Source: an uncultured Collinsella sp. (GTDB lineage Bacteria > Actinomycetota > Coriobacteriia > Coriobacteriales > Coriobacteriaceae). Taken from it: DNA of 64,000 bases. The notes below the pieces were generated by a model, which was not told where the DNA came from, did not search any database, and saw only the letters and a list, made by a program, of their open reading frames with translations. The translations under genes and the position numbers were made by a program. Below are positions 15,012 to 23,804 of the stretch, piece after piece. The stretch lies in contig CATYIV010000002.1 in the NCBI GenBank assembly GCA_958407465.1, positions 39,873 to 103,872 on the forward strand, read 5' to 3'. Each line of letters opens with the position of its first letter. Within the stretch, counting starts at the first letter, position 1.

Positions 15012-16924
15012 AGGGCAGGGACTTTCGGCTCATCGTCGAGCTGCGGAATGGTGCCTACCACGTTGTCCGCCAGCCAATTCATCTCGACAATCTGCGTGCT
15101 CGGCAGCGGAGGGAAGCCTTCGATCTGTACCACGCCGTTCTGGCTGTGGAGCTCGCCGCCAAAGGGGTTGATGGATCCCACAACAATGCCGTTGCGGAGC
15201 AACTGCACGAGTTTGCGCGTTTGGTAGGGTAGGCCCGGAGCGTAACGGATGTCGATAACGCCGGAGCTCATGCCATACCAGTAGTTGACAGCGCGCACTT
15301 GGTTGTCGTCGCTGGTCTCGTCCCACGTGCCGTGAAGAAGGCTGCGAACGATAAGCTCGTAGTATCGGCCCCAGTTCCATACCGGCATGGCAATGCCGGT
15401 AACCTTGCCATCGACCAGGCGGTGAAGTCCGTAGGCCGTGGGGTCTTCGAGCGACTTTGACATGTCGGCGCCGGTCATGACGCTTACACCTTCGCGGCAC
15501 ATGGCCTCGGCAAGGCCTCCGGCGGGCACATCGCCCCAAGTCAGGATAATTTGCGCACGGGGGTCGAGCAGCGAGGCGCCAATCGCAAAGGCGTTGATCT
15601 CGCTGAGCGCGCCCGAGGCGAAGACCGACGCGTGGTAGCCGATGCGGTGGTTGTCCGCCATGCTGGCGGCAAGGGCGCCCAGGAGGAACTTGGCCTCGTA
15701 CATCTTGCCAAAGTACGAACGGACGCTTTGATGGGGAAGGCCGATAGAGCAGTTGAGGAACCGAACCTGGGGATACTCAACGGCAGCCCTGAGCGTGTAT
15801 TCCATCAGGCGGTGCGAGGTCGAGAAGATGACGTTTGCCCCATGTTTGACAGCCGTTTCCACGGCGGCGTAGAACACGTCCGGATCGTGACAGTCCTCGA
15901 ACGCCTCGGTGTGCACGATACCGTCAAAGTGCTCATCGAGATACTGACGCCCTTGGTCGTGCAAGCTGTCCCAGCTCGACGTCGCACAGGGGAACTCATG
16001 GATAAAGGCGATGCGCAGGGGGTTGGCCGCCGAATAGACGGTCTTGCCCATAAAGAAGTTGAGCACGCCGGAGGTGGACTTGGCGGGCGACTCTTCCTCA
16101 TCGACGCTCGGTGCTTCGACAAGATCAACCTTGTCCTCGTCATTTTTGCCGGCGATGACCAGCTCGCGCCAAATCTTGCACAGGCGGTTTACGACGATAT
16201 CCGTTGGCGTATCCAGCAGGCGGTCCTGGTTGTACACATTGAGGTACACGAGCATGGCGTCGGCAGGCGTAATGTCTAGGTGGTCGCCGCCTGCGCGAAG
16301 GTAGGCGCGCTTAAAGAGCAGGAAGGTGTGGCGCAGGTAGTCGACCTTTTTCTGCGGCCATTTTTCGATAAGGTTCTGACCGAGCATCTTGGCGAGCGTT
16401 TCGTAGCTTCCCTCACGCGAGAACTCGATCTCGTATAGGGGGCAGACGCGCCAAAACGCGCAGAATTCACCGTACAGGCGGCTTTCGACGGAATCCCATG
16501 TGCCGGGGTAGAGACGGGTGACCTTGGCCGAAACCGTCGGGGCGTCTAGGAATTTGAGGACACTGACGCGTTTGTTGCCTTCCTGGACATAGAACCGATG
16601 CATGAACTCGGTGACGATGATGGGGTCGCGATAGCCCTCGGTTACCTGGATGTCGTAGAGGTTGGACCACTTGCGGGCGAACTCGGTGCTAAACGGAAGC
16701 AGGGGCATAAAGTTACACGAAAAGGCGGACTGACGGCCCTTGGTGACCGTGCCGACGACCATTTCGAGCGGAATATCCCTTAGGCCGACATTCTCTCGCT
16801 GACCTAAGGGGAGCTGAGCAACCAAACTGTCGAGGTCCGTAAGGTATGGATGCTCGCTTTGGCTAATGGCGCGTCGACGTCCTTGCTCGCCGCGCTTGCG
16901 TGCTTGACGATAGGCCTCTTCCAT
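15008..16924 (-). CDS. ParB-like domain fused to a BMP/PnrA-type ligand-binding domain
   Basis: 638 residues with no signal peptide. The N-terminal third (about 90-145) looks ParB/Srx-like: YRDPIIVTEFMHRFYVQEG, then NKRVSVLKFL. A helical middle section and an acidic linker (about 245-290) follow. The C-terminal half (about 300-610) resembles the BMP/PnrA/Med family of nucleoside-binding proteins (RIAFIHE, IFSTSHRLMEYT, LLGALAASM, ITGIAMPVWNWGRYYE-like segment). A cytoplasmic BMP domain suggests a ligand sensor, not a transporter component. ATG 16924 follows AGGGAG. It is coupled to the downstream phosphoesterase. Confidence 0.65.
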   Translation of the reverse strand: MEEAYRQARKRGEQGRRRAISQSEHPYLTDLDSLVAQLPLGQRENVGLRDIPLEMVVGTVTKGRQSAFSCNFMPLLPFSTEFARKWSNLYDIQVTEGYRDPIIVTEFMHRFYVQEGNKRVSVLKFLDAPTVSAKVTRLYPGTWDSVESRLYGEFCAFWRVCPLYEIEFSREGSYETLAKMLGQNLIEKWPQKKVDYLRHTFLLFKRAYLRAGGDHLDITPADAMLVYLNVYNQDRLLDTPTDIVVNRLCKIWRELVIAGKNDEDKVDLVEAPSVDEEESPAKSTSGVLNFFMGKTVYSAANPLRIAFIHEFPCATSSWDSLHDQGRQYLDEHFDGIVHTEAFEDCHDPDVFYAAVETAVKHGANVIFSTSHRLMEYTLRAAVEYPQVRFLNCSIGLPHQSVRSYFGKMYEAKFLLGALAASMADNHRIGYHASVFASGALSEINAFAIGASLLDPRAQIILTWGDVPAGGLAEAMCREGVSVMTGADMSKSLEDPTAYGLHRLVDGKVTGIAMPVWNWGRYYELIVRSLLHGTWDETSDDNQVRAVNYWYGMSSGVIDIRYAPGLPYQTRKLVQLLRNGIVVGSINPFGGELHSQNGVVQIEGFPPLPSTQIVEMNWLADNVVGTIPQLDDEPKVPAL

Positions 16925-16979
16925 AATGTTGCTCCCTTAGTCGTTTAAACAACTATATGAACCATGGTACCACGAATGA

Positions 16980-17018
16980 AAACCACTACAAAGATGCCTG
17001 TCCCCTTTGCGGTGGTTT
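16980..17018. repeat. TGTCCC-class palindrome R2 overlapping the mscS stop
   Basis: AAACCACTACAAAG at one end pairs imperfectly with CTTTGCGGTGGTTT at the other, with CCTGTCCC in the middle. The final bases overlap the TAA stop of mscS (17019-17017). Confidence 0.75.
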
Positions 17019-17784
17019 AGGCGATGATGGGGGCGATGGCGCGGATGCAGGCGTCGGCTGCCGTGAAAGTAGTGCTGTCGTCGCTGACGATAAAGATGAT
17101 CTTTCCCTTGATGCCAAAGTCGCCGATCTCGCTAAAGAGTACGTAGGGCTCCTTGTCAAAGCCCGAGATGGGAAGCACGGCGGCCTTGGTGGCATCGGTG
17201 AGCTCGTCTGCCAGCGCGTCAAGGGAAACCCACTTAGACGTGTCCTTTACGGCAACGGGCACGGCCACGCGCCCAAAGGGCATCAAATGCACGAGCGTGT
17301 TCTTGGAGATGTTGGAGTTGGGCACAATGATGGTCTGTCCACAGGCATCCTCAATCGTTGTATGGCGCCAAGTGATGTCTTGGACCACGCCGGATACGCC
17401 GCCGACCTCGATATTGTCGCCGGGTTTGATGATGCCCATAAACGTCACCTGCATGCCGCCGATAAGGTTTGACAGCGTGTCCTGAAAGCCGAGCGAGATG
17501 GCGATGCCGCCGACGCCAAGAGCGGCGACGAGCGCGTTTGCGTTAATGCCAAAGCAGTTGTCGAGGATAAAGCTGCCGCCAATCATCCAGATGACGGCGC
17601 GCGCGATGTTGATGAAGATACTTGATGCCGGAAGCGGGTTATCGTCTCGGTTAAGCAGATGGTTCAGGGTCTTGGATACGACCTTGGCGGCGACGGCGGT
17701 GCCTATCGCCAAGATGACGGCCCAGATGATGTTGTGGACCCACCGTTGCTCAAAGAAATGAAGAATCGGCTCAAACAATTCCAT
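17017..17784 (-). CDS. mscS: MscS-family small-conductance mechanosensitive channel
   Basis: 255 residues. Three hydrophobic helices (about 18-38, 57-75 and 80-110) precede the MscS beta domain. The pore-lining third helix is glycine/alanine-rich (ALGVGGIAISLGFQDTL). The beta domain has GIIKPGDNIEVGG and VPNSNISKN. It releases solutes on hypo-osmotic shock. The start has GGAGG upstream. It is a compact E. coli MscS-like form. Confidence 0.93.
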   Translation of the reverse strand: MELFEPILHFFEQRWVHNIIWAVILAIGTAVAAKVVSKTLNHLLNRDDNPLPASSIFINIARAVIWMIGGSFILDNCFGINANALVAALGVGGIAISLGFQDTLSNLIGGMQVTFMGIIKPGDNIEVGGVSGVVQDITWRHTTIEDACGQTIIVPNSNISKNTLVHLMPFGRVAVPVAVKDTSKWVSLDALADELTDATKAAVLPISGFDKEPYVLFSEIGDFGIKGKIIFIVSDDSTTFTAADACIRAIAPIIA

Positions 17785-17832
17785 GTAGGGAAAACCTCCT
17801 TATGATCGTCCAACCATGATACCCACCAAGAA

Positions 17833-17857
17833 GCCCGTCCGATCACATCGGACGGGC
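17833..17857 (-). terminator. Hairpin downstream of a decayed secreted-protein gene
   Basis: A perfect 11-bp stem (GCCCGTCCGAT with its complement, 3-nt loop) is followed on the minus strand by CTTCTTGG. The T-run is weak. It sits 50 bp upstream of mscS. Confidence 0.4.
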
Positions 17858-17962
17858 CGATAACTTGAGATGGGGTGGCCGCGGTGGCGTAAGCTGGGGC
17901 GCCGGCGAGCACGCCGGCAAGGAGTGCGGCGGTCAAGGCGAGACGGGGAAGAGAGCTTCTCG
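17858..17962 (-). pseudogene. Remnant of a signal-peptide coding sequence
   Basis: In one minus-strand frame the translation reads like a Sec signal peptide: TRSSLPRLAL, then TAALLAGVLAGAPAYATAAT. No usable start is present (ACG where ATG would be expected, 11 nt after AAGGA). The frame runs straight into the hairpin at 17833-17857. I read it as the surviving 5' end of a lost secreted-protein gene. Chance is not excluded. Confidence 0.3.
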
Positions 17963-18026
17963 TGGCAGTTTCCTTAGTCCTTAACCAGTAGTTCCTGCTG
18001 ACGCTGGATTATCGACATAATATGCG

Positions 18027-18066
18027 AAAACCGCCGCAAGGGCGTCTGTCCCTTAGCGGCGGTTTT
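18027..18066. repeat. TGTCCC-class palindrome R3
   Basis: AAAACCGCCGCAAGGG pairs imperfectly with CCCTTAGCGGCGGTTTT, with TCTGTCCC in the centre. It lies 15 bp from R4. Confidence 0.75.
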
Positions 18067-18080
18067 GACGTTTGCGCAGA

Positions 18081-18122
18081 TAAAACCTGCCAAAATAAAC
18101 CTGTCCCTTTTGGCAGGTTTTA
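18081..18122. repeat. TGTCCC-class palindrome R4 overlapping an ABC-ATPase stop
   Basis: Perfect 15-bp arms TAAAACCTGCCAAAA (18081-18095) and complement (18108-18122). The right end contains the TAA stop codon (18122-18120) of the ABC ATPase. The internal TAAACCTGTCCC recurs at 46520 and, inverted, at 44728. Confidence 0.85.
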
Positions 18123-18914
18123 GCTCAGCAGCATGCGGTCGTTGGCGAGCTCGCCGCCCGAGACCTCCTCGAACTTCTGCAGCAGGTCGGCCACGGTGAG
18201 CGACTTCTTCTCGTCGCCGGCCACGTCGTAGATCACGTGGCCTTCGTGCATCATGATCAGACGGTTGCCCAGACGGATGGCGTCGTTCATGTTGTGCGTG
18301 ACCATGAGCGTGGTCAGGTGGTTCTCGTCGACGATCTCCTCGGTCAGGTTGAGCACCTTAGAGGCCGTCTTGGGGTCGAGGGCCGCCGTGTGCTCGTCGA
18401 GCAGCAGCAGGCGCGGCCTGGTGAGCGTGGCCATCAACAGGGTGAGTGCCTGGCGCTGGCCGCCCGAGAGCAGGCCGACCTTGGCGTTAAGACGCGTGTC
18501 AAGACCAAGGTCCAGGCGCTTGAGCAGCTCAACGTACTCATCTTTCTCGGCCTTGGTGACGCCCCACGAAAGGCCGCGACGCTGGCCACGGCGCTTGGCG
18601 AGGGCCAGGTTTTCGGCGATCTGCATGTCGGCAGCGGTACCGCGCATGGGATCCTGAAACACGCGGCCCAGGTACTTGGCGCGCTGCGACTCGCTCAGGC
18701 GCGAGATGTCGGTGCCGTCGAGCTCAATAACGCCCGAATCGAGCGGGTACACGCCGGCGATCATGTTGAGCAGCGTGGACTTGCCGGCGCCGTTGCCGCC
18801 GATCACGGTTACAAAGTCGCCGTCATTCAGGGTGAGGTCGACGCCGGTGAGCGCGCGCTTCTCGGTGACGGTGCCCTTGTTAAAGGTCTTCTTGACGTGC
18901 GAGAGCTTAAGCAT
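18120..18914 (-). CDS. ABC transporter ATP-binding protein (TrpZ/YcjX-like importer)
   Basis: 264 residues. Walker A is GGNGAGKST, the Q-loop region VFQDPMRGT, the ABC signature LLSGGQRQAL, Walker B LLLLDEHTAALD and the switch His in MVTHN. ATG 18914 (MLKLSH) is preferred; ATG 18923 touches the GGGGG ribosome-binding site. The His after DE (DEHTAAL) is typical of ATPases pairing with DUF534-type binding proteins. It follows the permease gene with an 8-nt overlap. Confidence 0.9.
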   Translation of the reverse strand: MLKLSHVKKTFNKGTVTEKRALTGVDLTLNDGDFVTVIGGNGAGKSTLLNMIAGVYPLDSGVIELDGTDISRLSESQRAKYLGRVFQDPMRGTAADMQIAENLALAKRRGQRRGLSWGVTKAEKDEYVELLKRLDLGLDTRLNAKVGLLSGGQRQALTLLMATLTRPRLLLLDEHTAALDPKTASKVLNLTEEIVDENHLTTLMVTHNMNDAIRLGNRLIMMHEGHVIYDVAGDEKKSLTVADLLQKFEEVSGGELANDRMLLS

Positions 18915-19830
18915 CTGCCTCATCCCCCTTCGTGTAGGAGCTGCGGAGCTTATAGCGCTCCCAAACCACGGGTACGCACAGGGCCACAGCGACAATTACG
19001 GCGGAAAGCAGCTTCATGTCGTTGGCGTCCATGCCCAACTGCAGCACGATGGCGCGGATAAGGAAGTACACCACGGAGCCAAAGACGGCGGAGGCAAGAC
19101 GGACGCTAAACTGCGTGAGACCGCCGGGCAGCAGGCGGCCGAGCACCTCACCGATAACAATGGCGGCAAGACCGATAACGATGGCACCGGTGCCCATACC
19201 AATGTCGGCGTACTTTTGGCTCTGGCAGATGAGCGCGCCCGAAAGCCCGATGAGGGCGTTGGAGAGCACGAGGGCGATCATCTTGGTGGAGTTGGTGTTA
19301 ACGCCCAGGGCGCGGATCATGTACTCGTTGTTGCCGGTGGCGCGCAGCGCCGAGCCGATCTCGGTGCCAAAGAACCAATACAGGATGGCAACGATAGCCA
19401 CGGCGAGCAGGATGCCCAAGATGATGGCAACGGTGGACTGCGGCAGACCGGTCATATTGCTGACGGCCGAAAACACGGTGCCCTTGGCAAGAATGGGCGT
19501 ATTGGACTTGCCCATGATGCGCAGGTTGATGGACCACAGGCTGATCTGGGTGAGGATTCCGGCGAGGATCGCGGGAATCTCAAAGACGGTGGTCAAAATG
19601 CCCGTGACGGCGCCCGCGATGGCGCCGGCGCACATGCCGGCCAGCACGGCGAGCAGCGGGTCGACGTTGTTATTGACGATGAGCACAGCGCAGACGCAGC
19701 CGCCGAGGGCAAAGCTGCCGTCGCAGGTCATATCGGGAATATCGAGTAGGCGGAACGTGATAAACACGCCAAGCACCATAATGCCCCAGAGGACGCCCTG
19801 CGAAACGGCGCCCTGCAATGCAATGAGCAT
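18907..19830 (-). CDS. ABC transporter permease (BPD_transp_2 family)
   Basis: 307 residues with eight to ten hydrophobic helices, the layout of the branched-chain/sugar-type permeases. The motif RATGNNEYMIRALGV corresponds to the cytoplasmic EAA-like loop that contacts the ATPase. GVFITFRLLDIPDMT near the N-terminus is typical of the TrpY-type permeases paired with DUF534 binding proteins. It starts after AGGAGG, and its 3' end overlaps the ATPase start. Confidence 0.88.
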   Translation of the reverse strand: MLIALQGAVSQGVLWGIMVLGVFITFRLLDIPDMTCDGSFALGGCVCAVLIVNNNVDPLLAVLAGMCAGAIAGAVTGILTTVFEIPAILAGILTQISLWSINLRIMGKSNTPILAKGTVFSAVSNMTGLPQSTVAIILGILLAVAIVAILYWFFGTEIGSALRATGNNEYMIRALGVNTNSTKMIALVLSNALIGLSGALICQSQKYADIGMGTGAIVIGLAAIVIGEVLGRLLPGGLTQFSVRLASAVFGSVVYFLIRAIVLQLGMDANDMKLLSAVIVAVALCVPVVWERYKLRSSYTKGDEADA

Positions 19831-19933
19831 GCTTCATACCTCCTAGGATAGGGTGGACACGTGATTCACCATAATAGCGGTAACAATGCATAGAAGAGCT
19901 GCGTACAGACGTTTTGTTTTACCTGAAACAAGC

Positions 19934-19967
19934 AGGGCGGACGCCGGTCTACAGCGCCCGCCCCTGT
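19934..19967 (-). terminator. Attenuating hairpin between binding protein and permease
   Basis: On the minus strand GGGCGGGCGC pairs with GCGTCCGCCC, followed by TGCTTGTTT. The U-tract is broken, so this is probably partial termination that raises binding-protein output over membrane subunits. Confidence 0.45.
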
Positions 19968-20033
19968 GGCTCAGATATTGAATAACGCGGCTAAAGCGCG
20001 AGCACGGGCTCTAGGCGCATGCCGCGTATGGCA

Positions 20034-21014
20034 TTACGCGTCCAGAGCGGAAAGGTCGATGCCCAGGGCCTCGGCCATCTCGTCGTTCTTGACGACGACC
20101 AGGTCCTTGCTCGAGAGGTGCTTGATAGGCATGTCTTCGGGCTTGGCCTCGCCCTTCAGAATCTTGACGGCCATCTCGCCCGCGGCGTAGCCCAGATCCT
20201 CGTAATTGATGGAGAGGGTGAACAGGCCGCCGGCCATGCACATGCCCTCCTCGCCAGTCACGAAGGGAAGCTTGTTCTCCTTGCAGATCTGGCCCACCTG
20301 CGAGGCGCCCGCGGCGATGGTGTTGTCGGTGGGGGAGTACAGCGCGTCGACCTTGCCCACGGCAGACTCGACGACGGACTGAATCTCGTTGGAGCTCGAG
20401 ACGGTGAAATCGGTGTACTCGAGGCCCAGCTTGTCGAGCTCCTTCTTGGCGGCCTTGATCTGGACGTCGGAGTTGGACTCGGCGGTGCAGTAGAGCAGGC
20501 CGACCTTTTTAACGTCGGGCAGGACCTTCTGCATCATCTCGAGCTGCTCGGCGACCGGGGTGAGGTCGGAAGCGCCCGTGACGTTGGTGCCGGGCTTGTC
20601 GTTGTCCTGGACCAGGCCGGAGGCGGCGTAGTCGGTGATGGCGCAGCCCACGATGGGGATATCGGCCGTGGCGCCGGCGGCAGCCTGCGCGGCGGGCGTG
20701 GCGATGGCATAAATCAGGTTGACGTTGTCGCCCACAAACTTGTCAGCAATGGACTTACACGTGGACTGGTCGTTCTGGGCGTTCTTCTGGTCGATCTTGA
20801 CCTTAAGGCCGCTCTCCTTGATGGCCTTGACAAAGCCGTCGTTGGCGGCATCGAGCGCGGAGTGCTCGGTGAGCTGCAGAACGCCGATGGTGTAGTCGGA
20901 ACCGGCGGCAGCAGAGCCGGAACCAGAGTTGCCGCCGCATCCGGCGAGCGGGGCGAGCGCGAGCAGGCCAGCGGAGACCAGAAGGCTCCTGCGGCTGATG
21001 GTGATGTCCTTCAT
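20034..21014 (-). CDS. Substrate-binding lipoprotein of the TrpXYZ-like ABC importer
   Basis: 326 residues of the ABC_sub_bind (DUF534) family. The N-terminus is a lipoprotein signal with a twin-arginine look (ISRRSLLVSAG, lipobox LAGC), so Tat export before lipidation is possible. The body is two alternating alpha/beta lobes (VGLLYCTAESNSDVQ, FVTGEEGM, INYEDLGYAAGEMA). Homologues bind tryptophan, tyrosine or other small ligands; the substrate here is unknown. The start MKDIT at 21014 has GGGGGT upstream. Confidence 0.87.
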   Translation of the reverse strand: MKDITISRRSLLVSAGLLALAPLAGCGGNSGSGSAAAGSDYTIGVLQLTEHSALDAANDGFVKAIKESGLKVKIDQKNAQNDQSTCKSIADKFVGDNVNLIYAIATPAAQAAAGATADIPIVGCAITDYAASGLVQDNDKPGTNVTGASDLTPVAEQLEMMQKVLPDVKKVGLLYCTAESNSDVQIKAAKKELDKLGLEYTDFTVSSSNEIQSVVESAVGKVDALYSPTDNTIAAGASQVGQICKENKLPFVTGEEGMCMAGGLFTLSINYEDLGYAAGEMAVKILKGEAKPEDMPIKHLSSKDLVVVKNDEMAEALGIDLSALDA

Positions 21015-21077
21015 ATCATTACCCCCAGTATAAAAATGGCTGGAAACACTGCACTGGGACAAAGTGCAAGTGGAACT

Positions 21078-21105
21078 ATAGTAGCGCTGATGTCCATTTT
21101 TACAA
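21078..21105 (-). promoter_or_regulatory. Promoter of the ABC importer operon
   Basis: On the minus strand TTGTAA (21105-21100), 16-nt spacer, TACTAT (21083-21078), about 65 bp before the binding-protein start. Confidence 0.5.
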
Positions 21106-21174
21106 CAGCCTGGCGGGTTTTTTAATACAGAATCGGATGGGCGGTACGGGTAGTCGAATGGGCGGCGGAGGGTC

Positions 21175-21960
21175 TTATGCGGCGGAGGAGGCGTCGTCCT
21201 CGTCTAGGGCGGCGAAGAGCTTCTTGCCGTCGAGGAGACGTGTGGTGACGTTTCTCATACGGGCGATCTCGACGGTGCGCAGCGTATCGTCGGTGCCTCG
21301 GGCGTCGTAGACCGTTCCCAGCAAATACGAGATGCCATCGCGCTGCCTGATGGCAAAGGGACGGAGTGTCATCCGTGCTGCTTCGGTTTCGCCACGCGTC
21401 GTGACGCTCGAAATATCAAAACTCACCGTGGTTCCGTGGTCGATGGCCTGCTCGACGAGCTCGCACGTGTCGATGCGCTTGATGGGCGTGCGTGTTGCCT
21501 TGGTAGCCTTGCTGCCTGCGCTTGGAGCGGGTTCGGGTGTATCGAGGTAGCCGCGAACGTCGGCGCTCGCCATGGCAACTAAGTGCTGCGCCATGCTCTT
21601 GCGGATAGCGATAGGCGTGGAGCGGTTGCGCATGACCATACCGTGGAGCCGGATGATCTCTTCATCGGTGAGCGGGCGGGTAAGAAGTTTGTAGCCCACG
21701 CCGCGTTTGTACTCAATTTCGTATCCGGCATGGCGAAGCGCGGAGATGGCGGTGTAGATGCTGCGCCGCGCCGCCGAGATGGGCATGCGGGCGGGGTCGT
21801 CGGGATGGGCGAGGCGCCGGATCAACTCATCGGAAAGCATGGCCTTGTCCTCGCCGGTGTTTTCGCTTAATAGTTGCAGGATGCGAACGGCGCGATAGGC
21901 TGCCATCGAGGCGGCGCCTCTAGTCGTGGTGTCGTAGGTTTCAACAGCGGCTTCGGTCAT
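21175..21960 (-). CDS. WYL-domain-type transcriptional regulator
   Basis: 261 residues. An N-terminal winged HTH (about 20-90: RILQLLSENTG, RRSIYTAISALRHAGYEIE, GYKLLTRPLT) is followed by a helical linker. A C-terminal WYL-like domain (about 155-245) has FDISSV, TLRPFAIRQRDGISYLLG and IARM segments. The usual WYL tripeptide appears as SYL. Such proteins sense nucleic acids or small ligands. ATG 21960 has AGGA 10 nt upstream; GTG 21969 is too close. The target is unknown. Confidence 0.75.
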   Translation of the reverse strand: MTEAAVETYDTTTRGAASMAAYRAVRILQLLSENTGEDKAMLSDELIRRLAHPDDPARMPISAARRSIYTAISALRHAGYEIEYKRGVGYKLLTRPLTDEEIIRLHGMVMRNRSTPIAIRKSMAQHLVAMASADVRGYLDTPEPAPSAGSKATKATRTPIKRIDTCELVEQAIDHGTTVSFDISSVTTRGETEAARMTLRPFAIRQRDGISYLLGTVYDARGTDDTLRTVEIARMRNVTTRLLDGKKLFAALDEDDASSAA

Positions 21961-22136
21961 GGTGCCCACGTCCTTTCCGTTTTAGGTGGCGACGGTATGG
22001 AGCCTAGGACGTGGGGCTTTCCCAGGGGCGCAGGGCGCTCTGGGCGGTCGGTAGTCGTCGGCAAACGGCGGGTCGAGTTTTCAACAGCCCTGCTCAACTG
22101 ACCAAAAACTTGCCAAAAGCTTGACGGATGCTGTTG

Positions 22137-22172
22137 AAAAAAAGCGTCTCTCGACCGATGTCGAGAGGCGCT
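22137..22172 (-). terminator. Intrinsic terminator of asnS
   Basis: On the minus strand AAGCGCCTCTCGAC pairs with GTCGAGAGACGCTT, followed by TTTTT, about 50 bp after the asnS stop. Confidence 0.9.
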
Positions 22173-22219
22173 TGTGCGATGAGCGTTGGCGTGTGGCGAC
22201 GCGAGCTAGCGTCCGACGA

Positions 22220-23623
22220 TTAGAAGTCGGCGTTGCCCACGGTGCGCGGGTGCGGCAGGACGTCGCGGATGTTGCCCACGCCGGTCAGATACATGACCAA
22301 GCGCTCGAAGCCCAGACCGTAGCCGGCGTGCTTGCAGGAACCGTAGCGGCGCAGGTCAAGGTAGTACTTGTACTGCTCGGGATTCATGCCCAGGTCCTTG
22401 ATGCGGGCCTCGAGCAGATCCAGGCGCTCCTCGCGCTGGGAGCCACCGATGATCTCGCCGATACCGGGAACCAGGCAGTCGGCGGCGGCGACGGTCTTGC
22501 CGTCCTCGTTCATGCGCATGTAGAAGGCCTTGATCTCGGCCGGGTAGTCGGTTACGAAGGTCGGGCGCTTAAAGTGCTCCTCGGTCAGGAAGCGCTCGTG
22601 CTCGGTCTGCAGGTCGATGCCCCAGCTCACGGGGTAGTCAAACTTGTGACCGGCGGCGACGGCCTGCTCCAGGATCTCGACGGCCTCGGTGTAGGTAACG
22701 CGGGCGAAGTCGGAGTTGGCGACATGGTCTAGGCGTTCGAGCAGACCCTTGTCCACAAACTTGTTGAGCATATTGAGCTCGTCGGGGCAGGTGGCCATGA
22801 CGTCCTTGAGGACATACTTGAGCATGGCCTCAGCGTTATCCATGTAGTCGTTAAGGTCGGCAAAGGCCATCTCGGGCTCGATCATCCAAAACTCGGCGGC
22901 GTGGCGCGTGGTGTTGGAGTTTTCGGCGCGGAAGGTGGGGCCAAAGGTGTACACGTCGCCAAAGGCCATGGCAAAGTTCTCGGCATTGAGCTGGCCGGAC
23001 ACGGTGAGGCTTGCATGCTTGCCAAAGAAGTCCTGGCTCCAGTCGACCTCGCCGGACTCGGTGAGGGGCGGATTTTTGGGGTCGAGCGTGGTCACGCGGA
23101 ACATCTCGCCGGCGCCCTCGCAGTCACTCGTGGTGATGATGGGGGTGTTGACGTAGACAAAGCCCTGCTCCTGGAAGAAGCGGTGGATGGCGGCAGCCGC
23201 GACAGAGCGGATGCGGAACACGGCGCGGAACAGGTTGGTGCGCGGACGCAGGTGCTGCTGGGTGCGCAGGAACTCGACGGTTGCGCGCTTCTTCTGCAGC
23301 GGGTAATCCGGGGCGCTGACGCCCTCGACCTCGATGGAGGTGGCAGAAAGCTCGAAAGGCTGGGGCGCATCGGGGGTCAGCTTGACGGTGCCGGTGCAAA
23401 TGAGTGCGGCCGAGACGTTTTGATGGGCGATCTCGTCGTAGTTGTCGAGTGCCTCGCGGTTCATGACGACCTGCAGGTCGCGGAAGCAGCTGCCGTCGTT
23501 GAGCGTAACAAAGCCAAAGTTCTTCATGTCGCGGACGGACTTGACCCAGCCGGCGACGGTGACGGTCTGGCCGCCGAGCGACTCGGCATCGGCATAGAGC
23601 TGCGCGATTTTGGTGCGGTTCAC
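22220..23623 (-). CDS. asnS: Asparaginyl-tRNA synthetase
   Basis: 467 residues, class IIb. An N-terminal OB-fold anticodon-binding domain ([15 protein letters not shown]) is followed by the class II core: motif 2 [19 protein letters not shown], and the motif 3 region [14 protein letters not shown]. The start is GTG 23623, 4 nt after GGGAGG. In-frame ATGs at 23635 and 23659 lack such a site. The length agrees with E. coli AsnS (466). Confidence 0.95.
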   Translation of the reverse strand: MNRTKIAQLYADAESLGGQTVTVAGWVKSVRDMKNFGFVTLNDGSCFRDLQVVMNREALDNYDEIAHQNVSAALICTGTVKLTPDAPQPFELSATSIEVEGVSAPDYPLQKKRATVEFLRTQQHLRPRTNLFRAVFRIRSVAAAAIHRFFQEQGFVYVNTPIITTSDCEGAGEMFRVTTLDPKNPPLTESGEVDWSQDFFGKHASLTVSGQLNAENFAMAFGDVYTFGPTFRAENSNTTRHAAEFWMIEPEMAFADLNDYMDNAEAMLKYVLKDVMATCPDELNMLNKFVDKGLLERLDHVANSDFARVTYTEAVEILEQAVAAGHKFDYPVSWGIDLQTEHERFLTEEHFKRPTFVTDYPAEIKAFYMRMNEDGKTVAAADCLVPGIGEIIGGSQREERLDLLEARIKDLGMNPEQYKYYLDLRRYGSCKHAGYGLGFERLVMYLTGVGNIRDVLPHPRTVGNADF

Positions 23624-23733
23624 GTATCCTCCCATAACGGTTGAATGATAGTTATCCATACAGTTCGATATTCTAGCAGCTCGGCTCATTTGGGCTATAC
23701 AGATAAGGCATTGGCGGGATGGTTTTTCAAACG

Positions 23734-23767
23734 AAAAGCGCCCGCGGCCTAATGGTCGTGGGCGCTT
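23734..23767 (-). terminator. Intrinsic terminator of the PTS EIIA gene
   Basis: On the minus strand AAGCGCCCACGACC pairs with GGCCGCGGGCGCTT (minor mismatch), followed by TTC. It separates crr from asnS. Confidence 0.75.
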
Positions 23768-23804
23768 GACGACGTGCCTTTTGGCTGTGTGGCGCGGGGC
23801 CTGG

